From NCBI RefSeq assembly GCF_020829645.1, contig NZ_JAIVFS010000007.1, positions 62,001 through 126,000 of the forward strand: a DNA stretch of 64,000 bases, read 5' to 3'. Shown here in pieces: positions 26,789 to 35,377 of this stretch. Position 1 is the first letter of the stretch; each line of letters begins with the position of its first letter. The notes under the pieces were generated by a model. The model saw only the letters and a program-made list of their open reading frames with translations. It made no database searches and was not told where the DNA came from. The DNA is from Nostoc mirabile CHAB5784 (GTDB lineage: Bacteria; Cyanobacteriota; Cyanobacteriia; Cyanobacteriales; Nostocaceae). The position numbers and the translations under genes were made by a program.

Positions 26789-27091
26789 GATGAGTCTTTG
26801 ATACTCGCCGACGAGTCTTTGATACTCGTGAATGAGTCTTTTATACTCGCCGACGAGTCTTTGATACTCGTGAATGAGTCTTTGATACTCGTGAATGAGT
26901 CTTTTATACTCGCCGACGAGTCTTTGATACTCGTGAATGAGTCTTTTATACTCGCCGACGAGTCTTTTATACTCGTGAATGAGTCTTTGATACTCGCCGA
27001 CGAGTCTTTTATACTCGTGAACGAGTCTTTTATACTCGTGAATGAGTCTTTTATACTCGCCGACGAGTCTTTGATACTCGTGAACGAGTCT
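26789..27091. repeat. 21-bp tandem repeat, 14.4 copies, open on both strands
   Basis: Units of 21 bp built on GAGTCTTTGATACTCG plus a five-base linker, GCCGA or TGAAT/TGAAC. Variation is in the linker and at one T/G position. Each unit contains the inverted repeat ACTCG...CGAGT. There is no stop on either strand: the plus strand reads ESLILVN/DESLILA heptapeptides and the minus strand reads RLIHEYK/RLVGEYQ. Whether either is translated is unknown. Confidence 0.92.
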
Positions 27092-27223
27092 AGAGGACTG
27101 ATTGCATAAGCTGGTTATATTGTCGCCAATTAATTTAAGAGTAACGCGATCGCATTTCCCCTTCAACAACCCGAACAAATCATACTGTGCAACAATAGCT
27201 GTAGCTTAGTCGGAGTAAAAACT

Positions 27224-27469
27224 ATGGACTGGCGACAGTACATTCATTCAGACCCCAAAATTCTGCTGGGTAAGCCGACTGTGAAAGGAACTCGTTTATC
27301 TGTAGAGTTCTTATTGGGTTTGTTTGCTGCGGGATGGACAGAACAACAAGTGCTAGAAAACTATCCTACTCTTACCTCAGAAGCACTAAGAGCGGTGTTC
27401 GCTTTTACGGCAGAGTGTATGCGTGAAGAATCTTTGTACACTCTACCGCTTTTGTCTGAGGCGGGATGA
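27224..27469 (+). CDS. DUF433 antitoxin-like protein
   Basis: The 81-residue protein has the DUF433 (VapB-like) fold, a winged or RHH-type DNA-binding antitoxin. It shows DPKILLGKPTVKGTRLSVEF, the diagnostic start of the family, then LENYPTLTSEALRAVFAF. The usual partner is a DUF5615 toxin overlapping by a few bases. Here the partner begins at the expected ATGATG overlap but is truncated. The ATG at 27224 is clear. With its toxin lost, this is probably an orphan antitoxin. Confidence 0.88.
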   Translation: MDWRQYIHSDPKILLGKPTVKGTRLSVEFLLGLFAAGWTEQQVLENYPTLTSEALRAVFAFTAECMREESLYTLPLLSEAG

Positions 27470-27630
27470 TGCGGTTTCTAGCAAATGAAAATTTTCCTCT
27501 GATGAGCGTTAGATATTTGCGCTCTGCTTCACCGTATTATCACCTTTTTCCCGAAATTATCGCCGATACTCGTCGCCACAATCGCCGATTAGCTGGTACA
27601 AATCGCGTGATTGGCGAGATACTGCATTGA
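27466..27630 (+). pseudogene. Truncated DUF5615 (PIN-like) toxin gene
   Basis: The frame overlaps the DUF433 stop (ATG at 27466 or 27469) and begins RFLANENFPLMSVRYLRSA, the hallmark N-terminus of DUF5615/Mut7-C PIN-like toxins. After about 20 residues the similarity stops and the frame runs into the antisense of the aldo/keto reductase gene, ending at TGA 27628. Only the first sixth of a toxin remains, so it cannot be a nuclease. The acidic residue of ANENFP is the first catalytic position of the PIN-like fold. Confidence 0.75.
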
Positions 27631-28576
27631 TGCGATCGCGATCGTCTGCATCTAAACTAAAATTAAATACTTTGGCGTTATCTTCTATATGTTCAGATAC
27701 ACCAAGTTTTGCACCAACTATCACACCGCCCACGGTTGGCTGATCTAAAATGTAACGCACTGCTACGTTAGAAATGCTTACCCCATGCTTATTAGCAATT
27801 TCCTTTAGGATAGCTAGCAACTCTTGAAATAATCGCCAACCACCCCAAGCATCGATCATATTTTTATATTTTTTCAAACTGGCAGTAGATAGATCAAATC
27901 CTCGCGGTTCCGGTTTACCCAAATAGTTTTCTGATAACAAACCGCCGCACAGTGTACCGTAAGTAAAAAGCTTTATGTCATGCTGTTGACAAAACTGCAC
28001 CATATTAACTTCGGGACGGCGGTCAACAAGGGAAAATTGCACTTGGTTAGAAACAATTTTGATACCTGCTTCGGTAATCAGCTTCAAGTTTTCTGTGTCA
28101 AAATTAGTTAAACCTAGATGCTTAATTTTACCCTCAGTCTGAAGCTCTGCCATATATTTGAGGGCATCCAGGTAATTTTTATCCTGATATTCCCACCAGT
28201 GGAATTGCATCAAATCTAACGATTCCACATTCATCCGTCTCAGGGAAATATCAATATTTTCTTCAACGAGTTTTTTCGTCATTTTGCCAGGACGAGGCAC
28301 CCATTTTGTAAAAGCTTGCACCTGAGATAAAGCATCTTTCCCACGAGTGTCAATTAGTTGACAGCGAAACTCACCAATAAAGTCTTCTGCGGGGCCATAG
28401 TGGTCTGCTAAATCCCAAGTGGTAAAGCCTGCATCTACATATTTGAACATAGTCTCAATAGCGGCATTGGGATTAATGCGTCCGTGTGCGCCGGAGACTT
28501 GCCACATCCCATTTAATATGCGGCAGATATTTAAATCGGGAGTGAATTGGAGACGGCTAGCTGTGGGTAAGTTCAT
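27557..28576 (-). CDS. Aldo/keto reductase
   Basis: The 339-residue NADPH-dependent reductase of the AKR superfamily has a (beta/alpha)8 barrel. Visible signatures are GFTTWDLADHYGPAEDFIGE, with catalytic Asp and Tyr, and DLMQFHWWEY, where the central His sits in the substrate pocket. The C-terminal half ends VRYILDQPTVGGVIVGAKLG, the cofactor-binding loop. The substrate is unknown. A truncated toxin gene overlaps its 3' end on the opposite strand, so the rearrangement that cut the toxin lies near this gene's end. Confidence 0.9.
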   Translation of the reverse strand: MNLPTASRLQFTPDLNICRILNGMWQVSGAHGRINPNAAIETMFKYVDAGFTTWDLADHYGPAEDFIGEFRCQLIDTRGKDALSQVQAFTKWVPRPGKMTKKLVEENIDISLRRMNVESLDLMQFHWWEYQDKNYLDALKYMAELQTEGKIKHLGLTNFDTENLKLITEAGIKIVSNQVQFSLVDRRPEVNMVQFCQQHDIKLFTYGTLCGGLLSENYLGKPEPRGFDLSTASLKKYKNMIDAWGGWRLFQELLAILKEIANKHGVSISNVAVRYILDQPTVGGVIVGAKLGVSEHIEDNAKVFNFSLDADDRDRINAVSRQSRDLYQLIGDCGDEYRR

Positions 28577-28710
28577 TTTCCAGTTTAGGAGGAGTGATAA
28601 GTGAGGAGTGAGGAGTTAGAGGAATGAAGAATTAGTTAGTAAACATCTTATTACAACATTCTTAGGCTTTATACCTTCTTAAGAACCATTTATAACAGCG
28701 ATAATCAATA

Positions 28711-28939
28711 ACTCTTAAATCTTGTACAGACGCGATTAATCGCGTCTCTTAACTCTTGTACAGACGCGATTAATCGCGTCTCTACTCCTAACTCCTGTAC
28801 AGACGCGATTAATCGCGTCTCTACTCTTAACTCTTGTACAGACGCGATTAATCGCGTCTCTACTCTTAACTCTTGTACAGACGCGATTAATCGCGTCTCT
28901 ACTCCTAACTCCTGTACAGACGTGATTAATCGCGTCTCT
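28711..28939. repeat. 39-bp tandem repeat with a perfect 20-bp palindrome, six copies
   Basis: Each 39-bp unit carries AGACGCGATTAATCGCGTCT, a perfect 20-bp palindrome (first copy 28728-28747), joined by an ACTCTTAACTCTTGTAC linker. One unit has CGTG in place of CGCG. The array begins 1 bp after the stop of the cytochrome c6 gene, so six hairpins would sit at the 3' end of its mRNA. On the minus strand it has no stops. Confidence 0.92.
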
Positions 28940-28940
28940 T

Positions 28941-29276
28941 CTAACGCCAGCCTTTTTCAGCTTGTTGGAGAACGTAAGCAGCAACATCTTGAATTTGCTG
29001 TTCAGTGAGGCGTTCTTTGTAGGCTGACATATTATTTTTACCATTGGTAACTATAGATGTAACTGCCTCTATTGAATCCATACCATACTTTTTCAGCGCT
29101 TGCTTTTTGAGATTTTTACCTCGCCTGATGATGTTGCTGCCGTTAATATGACAACCAGCACAATGAACACTAAATATTTGTTCACCGTTAACTGTGTCTG
29201 CTGCACTAGCAGGTAAAGTAAAAGTGCTTATCAATAACAAAAACATTACTAATACTAATGTAAGTAGTCTTTTCAA
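28941..29276 (-). CDS. petJ: Cytochrome c6 (soluble c-type cytochrome)
   Basis: The 111-residue precursor has a signal peptide (residues 1-25, ending ASA) and a mature class I cytochrome c. Haem attachment is CAGCH, and the axial Met lies in GKNNMSAYKERLTEQQIQDV, close to the usual c6 pattern GKNAMPAF. The C-terminus AAYVLQQAEKGW is characteristic of c6. It carries electrons from cytochrome b6f to photosystem I in the thylakoid lumen. Asn for Ala and Ser for Pro beside the Met ligand suggest a c6 variant, and a c6B/c6C-type paralogue is possible. A small gene 55 bp upstream is on the same strand. Confidence 0.85.
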   Translation of the reverse strand: MKRLLTLVLVMFLLLISTFTLPASAADTVNGEQIFSVHCAGCHINGSNIIRRGKNLKKQALKKYGMDSIEAVTSIVTNGKNNMSAYKERLTEQQIQDVAAYVLQQAEKGWR

Positions 29277-29331
29277 TTAATTTCTCCTGATTTGGACATA
29301 TTGGTTGCAGAGATTAGTGTCAGAACCAATA

Positions 29332-29556
29332 CTACAAGGATTCAAAGTCAGTTGTAAATCCAGCAAAATTTGCACAATCTTCTTGAAAGGCTTCGGCATC
29401 GCTAACATCTTCAATTTTATAAGACATGATGCGAGTCCCATCTGGCATTTTTTTGGAACCAATCAATTCACCTTGATATTTTTCTGCGATCGCTTTAAAT
29501 TCAGTACCATAGAGCTTCCAGGCATCGGCTGAACAAGTAATATTTACTCGCCACAT
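29332..29556 (-). CDS. Small hypothetical protein upstream of petJ
   Basis: The 74-residue soluble protein begins MWRVNITCSADAWKLYG and ends CANFAGFTTDFESL. It has alternating strands (GELIGSKKMPDGTRIMSYKI) and an acidic helix. I do not recognise the family. It lies on the same strand 55 bp before petJ and may be in its operon. The ATG at 29556 is the natural start. Confidence 0.65.
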   Translation of the reverse strand: MWRVNITCSADAWKLYGTEFKAIAEKYQGELIGSKKMPDGTRIMSYKIEDVSDAEAFQEDCANFAGFTTDFESL

Positions 29557-29744
29557 ATTTGCATCTCAATTACTACCAACAATTAATCATCTCACGAATG
29601 GGCAACATGCTACACATCACCTCTTAAGGGTTATTATTTTCTATCTAAAGGAAGTGCCTAGCTCTATCAGACTACGCCATAATGTGGGTATGGGAACATG
29701 TCTAGAAAATATTATCCAAAATAGTTAAACCCTAAGAGTTGAAA

Positions 29745-30545
29745 ATGCCTAACAATATCAAACAACAAATTCAAGCAGACCTGCAACAAGCTAAAGAAAC
29801 TGGACAATTAAGAACTGAGCGGATTCGAGAAATTGTGAAATCCGCAGTTTCTCAAGTCGCTTCTGAGTTTAAACAAGGTTCAAGTGAAGTTCGTAACCTT
29901 GTTAAAGATGCTGTTTCTGCTGTAATTGAAAACTTCCAAGAAAAAGGTAGCGAACTCAAAGATGAAGTGACAGCTTCTATTGAAGGAGCGCTGGAAGGGA
30001 TTAATAGCAAAAGACACGAAAGCATTGCTAAAACTCAGACAGATATAAAGCGGCTACAGGCTCAACTAGATGGTGAAGAAGAACAACTACAGCAAGAGGT
30101 TGATGTAATTTTGGCAGAAATTGAAGAGACGAGTAAGGAAAAACCTGCTAGTACCAAAACTGCAATTGATTCTGCTATCAATGCCCTTAAAGATAGTGAA
30201 GAAGCAGGATTGTTAAAGAAACGTTACGCCCAACTGCAAGCGCAGCTAGCGATTGTCCGAGCTAACTTAGCTGCACGCTATGGCGGACGTAATATGGAGG
30301 TTCAGGATTATCTAGACGAGGCTAAACACTGGTATGATAAAGCTCGTCCTCAAGCAGAATCTATGGCTGTGCAGGTAGAACAGAAGCGATCGCAGCTAGA
30401 AGATAAACTGGGTGAAGCTGGTACCTCTCTAGCAAGAAAAGAGCGCCAAATCAAACAAACGTTAAGGGAATTACTCTTAACGGCGGCTGACTTATTCAAA
30501 GATAAGGAACCTGCTAATAAAGAGCGGGATACAATTCATAAATAG
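29745..30545 (+). CDS. Long coiled-coil protein, unknown function
   Basis: This 266-residue, almost wholly alpha-helical protein is rich in Glu, Lys, Gln and Ala. It begins with a basic amphipathic N-terminus (IREIVKSAVSQVASEFKQGS), repeated once as VRNLVKDAVSAVIENFQEKG, so there is an internal duplication of about 30 residues. Heptad-like segments follow (SIAKTQTDIKRLQAQLDGEE). No membrane segment is visible. I chose the ATG at 29745 over a TTG at 29739. Related cyanobacterial proteins are sometimes labelled histidine kinase, but I see no kinase motif. Confidence 0.7.
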   Translation: MPNNIKQQIQADLQQAKETGQLRTERIREIVKSAVSQVASEFKQGSSEVRNLVKDAVSAVIENFQEKGSELKDEVTASIEGALEGINSKRHESIAKTQTDIKRLQAQLDGEEEQLQQEVDVILAEIEETSKEKPASTKTAIDSAINALKDSEEAGLLKKRYAQLQAQLAIVRANLAARYGGRNMEVQDYLDEAKHWYDKARPQAESMAVQVEQKRSQLEDKLGEAGTSLARKERQIKQTLRELLLTAADLFKDKEPANKERDTIHK

Positions 30546-30943
30546 ACTAGACTGCTTTTTCACAAAACTCTGATACATATAGAATTTTCGTAGGGACACG
30601 GCAATGCCGTGTCCTTAATAACGTATTTGTATAATTATTAAACGTAGGGTGCGTTAGCCTTTGGTATAATCCACCGCTTGATAAGCTGAAAAATATCTAG
30701 ATTGGATAATCGTAGGACTATTGTTATAGCGGTTCTTGACCCAGTAAGGTACAATTTTCACCTCACTTCCATTCCTCTCTCCTAAAAGGAGAGAGGCTTT
30801 GAATTTTTCCCCCTTCCCGCTTCGGGAAGGGGGTTAGGGGGTTAGGTCTTATAACTTCTAATTCTGCTAGAAACTAAAATGGTGCGTTACGGCTTTAGCC
30901 GTAACGCACCCCACTCAAGATTCCCTAAAATTCATCTTGCGTA
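30546..30943. repeat. Gap with three different palindromic repeats
   Basis: GGACACGGC-AAT-GCCGTGTCC (30594-30614) is a 9-bp-stem hairpin. A CCTCTCTCC...GGGGTTAGGT dispersed repeat occupies 30761-30849. GGTGCGTTACGGC-TTTA-GCCGTAACGCACC (30881-30910) is a perfect 13-bp-stem hairpin that may end the adjacent genes. A GTAGGGTGCGTTAGCC motif lies near 30645. No gene is seen. Confidence 0.75.
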
Positions 30944-31135
30944 TTAGTAAATATTTCCTTCTCTATTCAGTTGTTCATCATGCTTGGCAATAACCCAAAT
31001 TGCATGAATACTACCGGGTAACCAACCTAGAACTGTGAGCAAGATGTTAATAAATAAGGTTGGGCCAATTCCAACTGTCAGGAAAACGCCTAAAGGAGGC
31101 ACTAACAAACCTAGAAGAAAACGAACTAATTTCAT
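30944..31135 (-). CDS. YqaE/Pmp3 family small membrane protein
   Basis: The 63-residue protein has two transmembrane helices with the family signature LLGLLVPPLGVFLTVG, then LFINILLTVLGWLPGSIHAIWVI. Pmp3/UPF0057 proteins sit in the plasma membrane and respond to salt or cold stress; their exact role is unclear. The C-terminus is polar. It is followed by the 13-bp-stem palindrome at 30881-30910, which could serve as terminator. It may share a transcript with the holin-like gene 125 bp upstream. Confidence 0.9.
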   Translation of the reverse strand: MKLVRFLLGLLVPPLGVFLTVGIGPTLFINILLTVLGWLPGSIHAIWVIAKHDEQLNREGNIY

Positions 31136-31260
31136 GATTTTGCCGTATTTTTGTGAGTTTCTTTAATTACATTTTGGTGAAGATACCGAATTAGTAAATC
31201 CACTTTCGGTTATTTGGAGTAGAAACGTGAGAGAATTAGTATTTCTACTCCTTATAATAC

Positions 31261-31659
31261 TTATCTAGAAGGTAATTCACCTTGGCTTTTTACATCACCA
31301 CTGCCAGTTAACAGGTTTCTTTCAACAAAGTAGTTGTTAATGAAGGTGTTAGCAAAAGTTAGAATAACTGGCCCAAGAAGGAAACCAATAATTCCGCGAA
31401 CTGCGAATCCAGGAACTAGCACTGCTGCTAACCAGAAACACAAACCGTTGACGACGAGCGAAAATGCTCCAAATGATAGAAAGTTAAGTGGTAGAGAAAG
31501 AGCAGACAAAACTGGTTTAACTGAACCGTTAATTAGACCAATTACTAAAGCAGCAATTATAGCTGCCGGAAAATTAGCAATATTAACGCCTGGAACAACT
31601 AAATCAACAATCAACAGGCTCAAAGCTGTAGCTAGGGCGGTTAATAATGGTGTTAACAT
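31261..31659 (-). CDS. Phage holin family 4-like (PF04020) membrane protein
   Basis: The 132-residue protein has four hydrophobic segments: about residues 8-25, 34-56, 60-80 (SLPLNFLSFGAFSLVVNGL) and 83-112. The pattern AAIIAALVIGLINGSVKPVL is typical of the PF04020 family. The family is named for a phage holin but is widely chromosomal, and its role is not known. The C-terminal tail is short and polar. ATG at 31659. Confidence 0.85.
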   Translation of the reverse strand: MLTPLLTALATALSLLIVDLVVPGVNIANFPAAIIAALVIGLINGSVKPVLSALSLPLNFLSFGAFSLVVNGLCFWLAAVLVPGFAVRGIIGFLLGPVILTFANTFINNYFVERNLLTGSGDVKSQGELPSR

Positions 31660-31834
31660 TTTTCTTACCTAATCACTAAAGATTTTTTGTAACTTCTTAT
31701 CTCATATTCAACTATCTACTAGGTTTTAACCTCTCTTGCAAGATAGAATTTCCTTCTACCGTTAGGCCGATCATTGAGAAAAATATAGCGATTTCAATAC
31801 TGCGTAGGTTTTGCTTAAAAAAGCACTCCGAGGT

Positions 31835-31910
31835 AGTTGGGTTGAGGAACGAAACCCAACATTTTCATGGTTTTGTCGGGTTTCACTACCTTTAACCCAA
31901 CCTACAAATC
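31835..31910. repeat. Partial GTAGGTTGGGTT-type palindromic repeat
   Basis: GTTGGGTTGAGGAACGAAACC appears here in reverse relative to the copies at 22409 and 58468, and ends TTTAACCCAACCTAC. It lies between the ferredoxin and holin-like genes. Confidence 0.6.
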
Positions 31911-31921
31911 TTCTTAAGCGA

Positions 31922-32275
31922 TTAGTATTGCGATCGCTTAGATTTTCCCGACTCAGGCTGATAGTAAAGGGCTGATTTATACAAGATTTGTTCTTGATGG
32001 GTTTCTAAAGTGCAATTAGATAAGGGATAAGTTACACAAGTAACAACATAACCAGCCTGTACTTCACTTGGGCGCAGAAATTTTTGCTCACTTTGATCAA
32101 CTTCACCGCTAATCAGTTTGGCGACACAGGCAGAACATTCGCCTTGTTTGCACCCAGATGGTAGGCGGATACCTGCTTCTTCTGCCATATCCAGAATATA
32201 TTGATCGTCTGGTACTGGAATAGTCCGATCTAATCCAAGTGTAGGATTGATGAATTGAACTTGATAAACTGCCAT
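31922..32275 (-). CDS. [2Fe-2S] ferredoxin, plant type
   Basis: The 117-residue ferredoxin has cluster ligands in SGCKQGECSACVAKL (C-x4-C-x2-C) and a fourth Cys in YVVTCVTYPL. It begins with VQFINPTLGLDRTIPVPDDQ, like plant-type ferredoxins, and ends in a longer C-terminal tail of about 20 residues. This is not the bulk photosynthetic PetF; a specialised electron carrier is more likely. The start lies 13 bp after the tex stop, so the two are co-transcribed, which is an unexplained pairing. Confidence 0.88.
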   Translation of the reverse strand: MAVYQVQFINPTLGLDRTIPVPDDQYILDMAEEAGIRLPSGCKQGECSACVAKLISGEVDQSEQKFLRPSEVQAGYVVTCVTYPLSNCTLETHQEQILYKSALYYQPESGKSKRSQY

Positions 32276-32288
32276 CTGCTGTTTGTAA

Positions 32289-34448
32289 TTATTGTTTAAC
32301 TGCTTTCATTGACAAACTAATCCGCTTGAGTTTCTCGTTGATTTCTAGCACCTGCACTTTGACTACTTGTCCGACTTTGACAACTTTGTTGGGATCGTCT
32401 ACAAATCTATCAGCAAGTTGGGATATATGCACCAAGCCATCTTGATGTACGCCGATATCAACGAAAGCACCAAAGTTGGCAACATTTGTGATCATTCCCT
32501 CTAGTTCCATTCCTACCTTTAAGTCCCTGATTTCCTTAATTCCTTCTCTGAAGGTGGCATACTTAAATTCTGCACGGGGATCTCTACCTGGTTTTTCTAG
32601 TTCGCTGAGGATGTCGCGCAGTGTGGGTTCGCCGACGTTATCGGTAACATATTTTTTCAGGTTGGTCTTTTTGAGTTTCTCGGCAATTTGTGTCACCTGA
32701 TTTAATGGCACATTTAGATCGGATGCGATCGCTTCTACTACAGAATAACTTTCTGGATGCACTGCTGTATTATCTAATGGGTTGTCACCGCCGCGAATCC
32801 GCAGAAAACCCGCCGCTTGTTCAAAAGCCTTTGGCCCCAGCTTCGGAACTTTCAAGAGTTGTCGGCGATTTTTAAAGGCTCCATTCTGGTTACGATAGGC
32901 GACAATGTTATTGGCAACTGTTGCCGTAATCCCAGAGACGGAAGTCAGAAGTTCTTTGGAGGCCATGTTCAAGTCTACGCCGACGTAGTTAACGCAGCTT
33001 TCTACAGTCTCATCCAATTTCTTTTTCAGCAACTTCTGATCGACATCGTGCTGATATTGTCCCACACCAATAGATTTGGGATCGATTTTCACCAGTTCCG
33101 CTAGAGGGTCTTGCAAACGGCGGCCGATGCTAATTGCACCGCGCACGGTAATATCTAAATCGGGAAACTCTTCTAGCGCCACAATACTTGCAGAATATAT
33201 AGATGCGCCAGATTCATTTACCATCACCTTAACTGGTTTGCGTTCTATGGTTTCCAATACTTGTGTGACAAACTCCTCTGTCTCGCGGGACGCTGTACCG
33301 TTACCAATGGCGATTAACTCAATTTTGTACTTTTCAATCAGATTTTTGACAGTTTGTGCAGCTTTAGCGCGTTGTTCAGCCGCTTGGTGGGGAAAAACCG
33401 CTTGGTATTCCAAAAATTTCCCCGTTTGGTCGAGGACAGCAACTTTACACCCAGTTCTAAATCCAGGGTCTATCGCCAAGGTGGGTTTCATTCCTGCTGG
33501 TGCAGACAGCAGCAACTCTCGCAGATTAGTTTCAAATGTCTTGATTGATTCCATGTCTGCGTAGACTTTAATCTCAGAAATTACCTCTCCCATTAGAGAG
33601 ACTTTCATCAAACGATTGAATGCATCCTTCAACATCGCTTGATAAAAATCCCGAATTGTCCGAACTTTGGTTTTAATTTCTTTCGACTCAAGATAGTAAA
33701 GTACCGTATCCTCATCAAAAGCAATTTCAAAGCTTAATACTTTCTCCGTTTCACCCCGACACAACGCCAGCATATTGTGGGGTGCAATATTTTTTACCTT
33801 AATTTGATAGTTACGGTACATCTCAAATTTGGTTGTACCTTCGGGATAATCATCTTTGATACGGGAGACAAATACCCCTTCTTCGAGAAGATAATCGCGG
33901 ATATATGCCCGTAATTCAGCTTTTTCAGCCACTTCTTCCGCTAAAATATCAGCAGCGCCTTTGAGCGCTTCTTCTGCTGTTTTTACTCCCTTGGTTTCAG
34001 AAATATACTTAGCCGCTTCTTCTTCTAGAGAAGCCGTTGCAGCATTTTTTACATTTAGCAACTTGATAAATTCCGCCAGAGGTTCGAGTCCTTTTTCTCT
34101 GGCGATAGTGGCGCGGGTGCGTCGTTTTGGGCGATAGGGTAGATATAAATCCTCAAGTTCGGTTTTTTGTAAGCAGGATGAGATTTTGGCTTTGAGTTCA
34201 TCTGTGAGTTTACCAAGTTCTGCGATCGCACTTAAAATCACAGATTTTCGTTCTTCCAGTTCTGTTAAATAAGTATATCGATCAGCCAGTTCACGTAGTT
34301 GCACTTCATTCATCTCATCGGTGCGCTCTTTACGATAACGTGCAATAAAGGGAATCGTTGCACCCTCCGCCAAAAGTTCCAGCGCGTTTTGCACCTGATG
34401 GGGTTTGAGGTTGATTTCAGTTGCCAGTAATTGAGGAATGTTCAGCAT
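32289..34448 (-). CDS. tex: Tex, RNA-binding transcription accessory protein
   Basis: This 719-residue S1-type RNA-binding protein, linked to transcription and RNA quality control, is of normal length. The N-terminal helical Tex domain (IPFIARYRKERTDEMNEVQL) is followed by a YqgF-like RNase H fold (LAIDPGFRTGCKVAVLDQTG), helix-hairpin-helix motifs (NIVAYRNQNGAFKNRRQLLK, VPKLGPKAFEQAAGFLRI) and the C-terminal S1 domain (GMITNVANFGAFVDIGVHQD). The ferredoxin gene lies directly downstream. A MITE-like element starts 39 bp upstream of the ATG, possibly in or near the promoter. Confidence 0.95.
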   Translation of the reverse strand: MLNIPQLLATEINLKPHQVQNALELLAEGATIPFIARYRKERTDEMNEVQLRELADRYTYLTELEERKSVILSAIAELGKLTDELKAKISSCLQKTELEDLYLPYRPKRRTRATIAREKGLEPLAEFIKLLNVKNAATASLEEEAAKYISETKGVKTAEEALKGAADILAEEVAEKAELRAYIRDYLLEEGVFVSRIKDDYPEGTTKFEMYRNYQIKVKNIAPHNMLALCRGETEKVLSFEIAFDEDTVLYYLESKEIKTKVRTIRDFYQAMLKDAFNRLMKVSLMGEVISEIKVYADMESIKTFETNLRELLLSAPAGMKPTLAIDPGFRTGCKVAVLDQTGKFLEYQAVFPHQAAEQRAKAAQTVKNLIEKYKIELIAIGNGTASRETEEFVTQVLETIERKPVKVMVNESGASIYSASIVALEEFPDLDITVRGAISIGRRLQDPLAELVKIDPKSIGVGQYQHDVDQKLLKKKLDETVESCVNYVGVDLNMASKELLTSVSGITATVANNIVAYRNQNGAFKNRRQLLKVPKLGPKAFEQAAGFLRIRGGDNPLDNTAVHPESYSVVEAIASDLNVPLNQVTQIAEKLKKTNLKKYVTDNVGEPTLRDILSELEKPGRDPRAEFKYATFREGIKEIRDLKVGMELEGMITNVANFGAFVDIGVHQDGLVHISQLADRFVDDPNKVVKVGQVVKVQVLEINEKLKRISLSMKAVKQ

Positions 34449-34487
34449 TGAGTGTCTAAAATGAAAAAATGAAAATGCTACTTCTAT

Positions 34488-34618
34488 AGGACTTACGCAC
34501 GGGTAACAACGGAAAACGAACCACAGAGAAGCCAGTGCGCCCTTGCGGTTAAGAGACTTGAAGCAACTGGCGTGTCACGGAGGAATGAGAGTTTGAGAGG
34601 GTTTTTGCGTAAGTCCTA
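34488..34618. mobile_element. MITE-like element, AGGACTTACGCA family, copy 3
   Basis: The 131-bp element starts AGGACTTACGCACGGG and ends TTTGCGTAAGTCCT. Internally it is the reverse complement of the copy at 18154: GAACCACAGAGAAGCCAGTG and CTTGAAGCAACTGGCG match that element read backwards. No coding capacity. Confidence 0.75.
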
Positions 34619-35122
34619 TTCTAAAGGTAATATGCTAGATCCTTATCCTGGCGCAAGGCCAAAGTTTTAAGCTAATTTACCAGATGATTGTTCACAAAAG
34701 TGCAATTGGCTAAATAGACAAAACCCACCTTCGCAAGTTTTAAAGCCTTCCAATCTGCGTGGGTAAACAAGAGTTTGTATAGCATAGCGCAGCTTTACTG
34801 AGTTGGGATGTCACCAGAAGGGATTTTGCACTCCTCACCAAGCTACGCCTAGCGTCTGGTAACCTACTGTTAAAGCCAGCTTGGCTCACTATCGACCACA
34901 AAAGAAGGAGTTATTAGCCAAGCTTTTGGGCGCTGCTTCTGTCGCAAGAATTATTCCAATTTGTGTAAGATACGACGTTGCGTAATCTTGATTTTCTATA
35001 ATGTTTATTTCAATGGGCTGTTGTGGCTAAAACCTCATTGGATGTAAAATTAACCACAATTCCAAAAAACAATTTCAGTTTGTTTTATAAGCACAACAAC
35101 TTATAGTTCAGAAGTTAGTAAA
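34619..35122. other. 504-bp gap upstream of a small membrane gene
   Basis: I see no gene or clear repeat. The sequence is moderately AT-rich and presumably carries the promoter of the gene at 35123 on the plus strand. Confidence 0.4.
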
Positions 35123-35377
35123 ATGGCTTTGTTTTTTTTGATACCACTGTGTACGGCTTTAGCCACTGGCTACTTCTTTAAAAAGAGTAGTGATGAACTT
35201 GCATATATTGCAGGTGTATTTGCAGCTATTAGCTTAATTTTCAGTTTAGTATTAGCACCCTGGCAGATTCAGTTTGGATTGTTAATCATTGTCTTAATTA
35301 TTACCAATAGACTTTTGCAGGAAAATGAGTCCAAACAAACTCCAAGCAAAGGAGAACAATTTAGAGAAACTAAATAA
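35123..35377 (+). CDS. Small membrane protein
   Basis: The 84-residue protein has a hydrophobic N-terminus (about residues 2-18) and two further helices (ELAYIAGVFAAISLIFSLVL and LLIIVLIITNRLL), followed by a charged tail rich in Lys and Glu. The family is not recognised. Two or three transmembrane segments suggest an inner-membrane or thylakoid protein. It stands alone between two long non-coding gaps. The ATG at 35123 follows AGAAGTTAG without a strong Shine-Dalgarno. Confidence 0.6.
   Translation: MALFFLIPLCTALATGYFFKKSSDELAYIAGVFAAISLIFSLVLAPWQIQFGLLIIVLIITNRLLQENESKQTPSKGEQFRETK

Noticed and set aside
26789..27091. Possible CRISPR array
   Set aside because: The 21-bp units are contiguous with no unique spacers, and no cas gene is nearby. 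It is a plain tandem repeat.
26747..27178. Open frame of 143 residues on the minus strand and one of 122 on the plus strand over the 21-bp array
   Set aside because: Both arise because the period is a multiple of three and the unit lacks stops. Neither has a recognisable start context or flanking domain.
28711..28939. Possible CRISPR-like array of palindromic repeats
   Set aside because: The linkers between palindromes are nearly identical rather than unique, so there are no spacers.
28736..29044. 102-residue frame overlapping petJ and the 39-bp array
   Set aside because: It is out of frame with petJ and otherwise consists of translated palindromic repeats.
32817..33564. Plus-strand frames within tex
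   Set aside because: They are shadows on the opposite strand of a well-supported gene.
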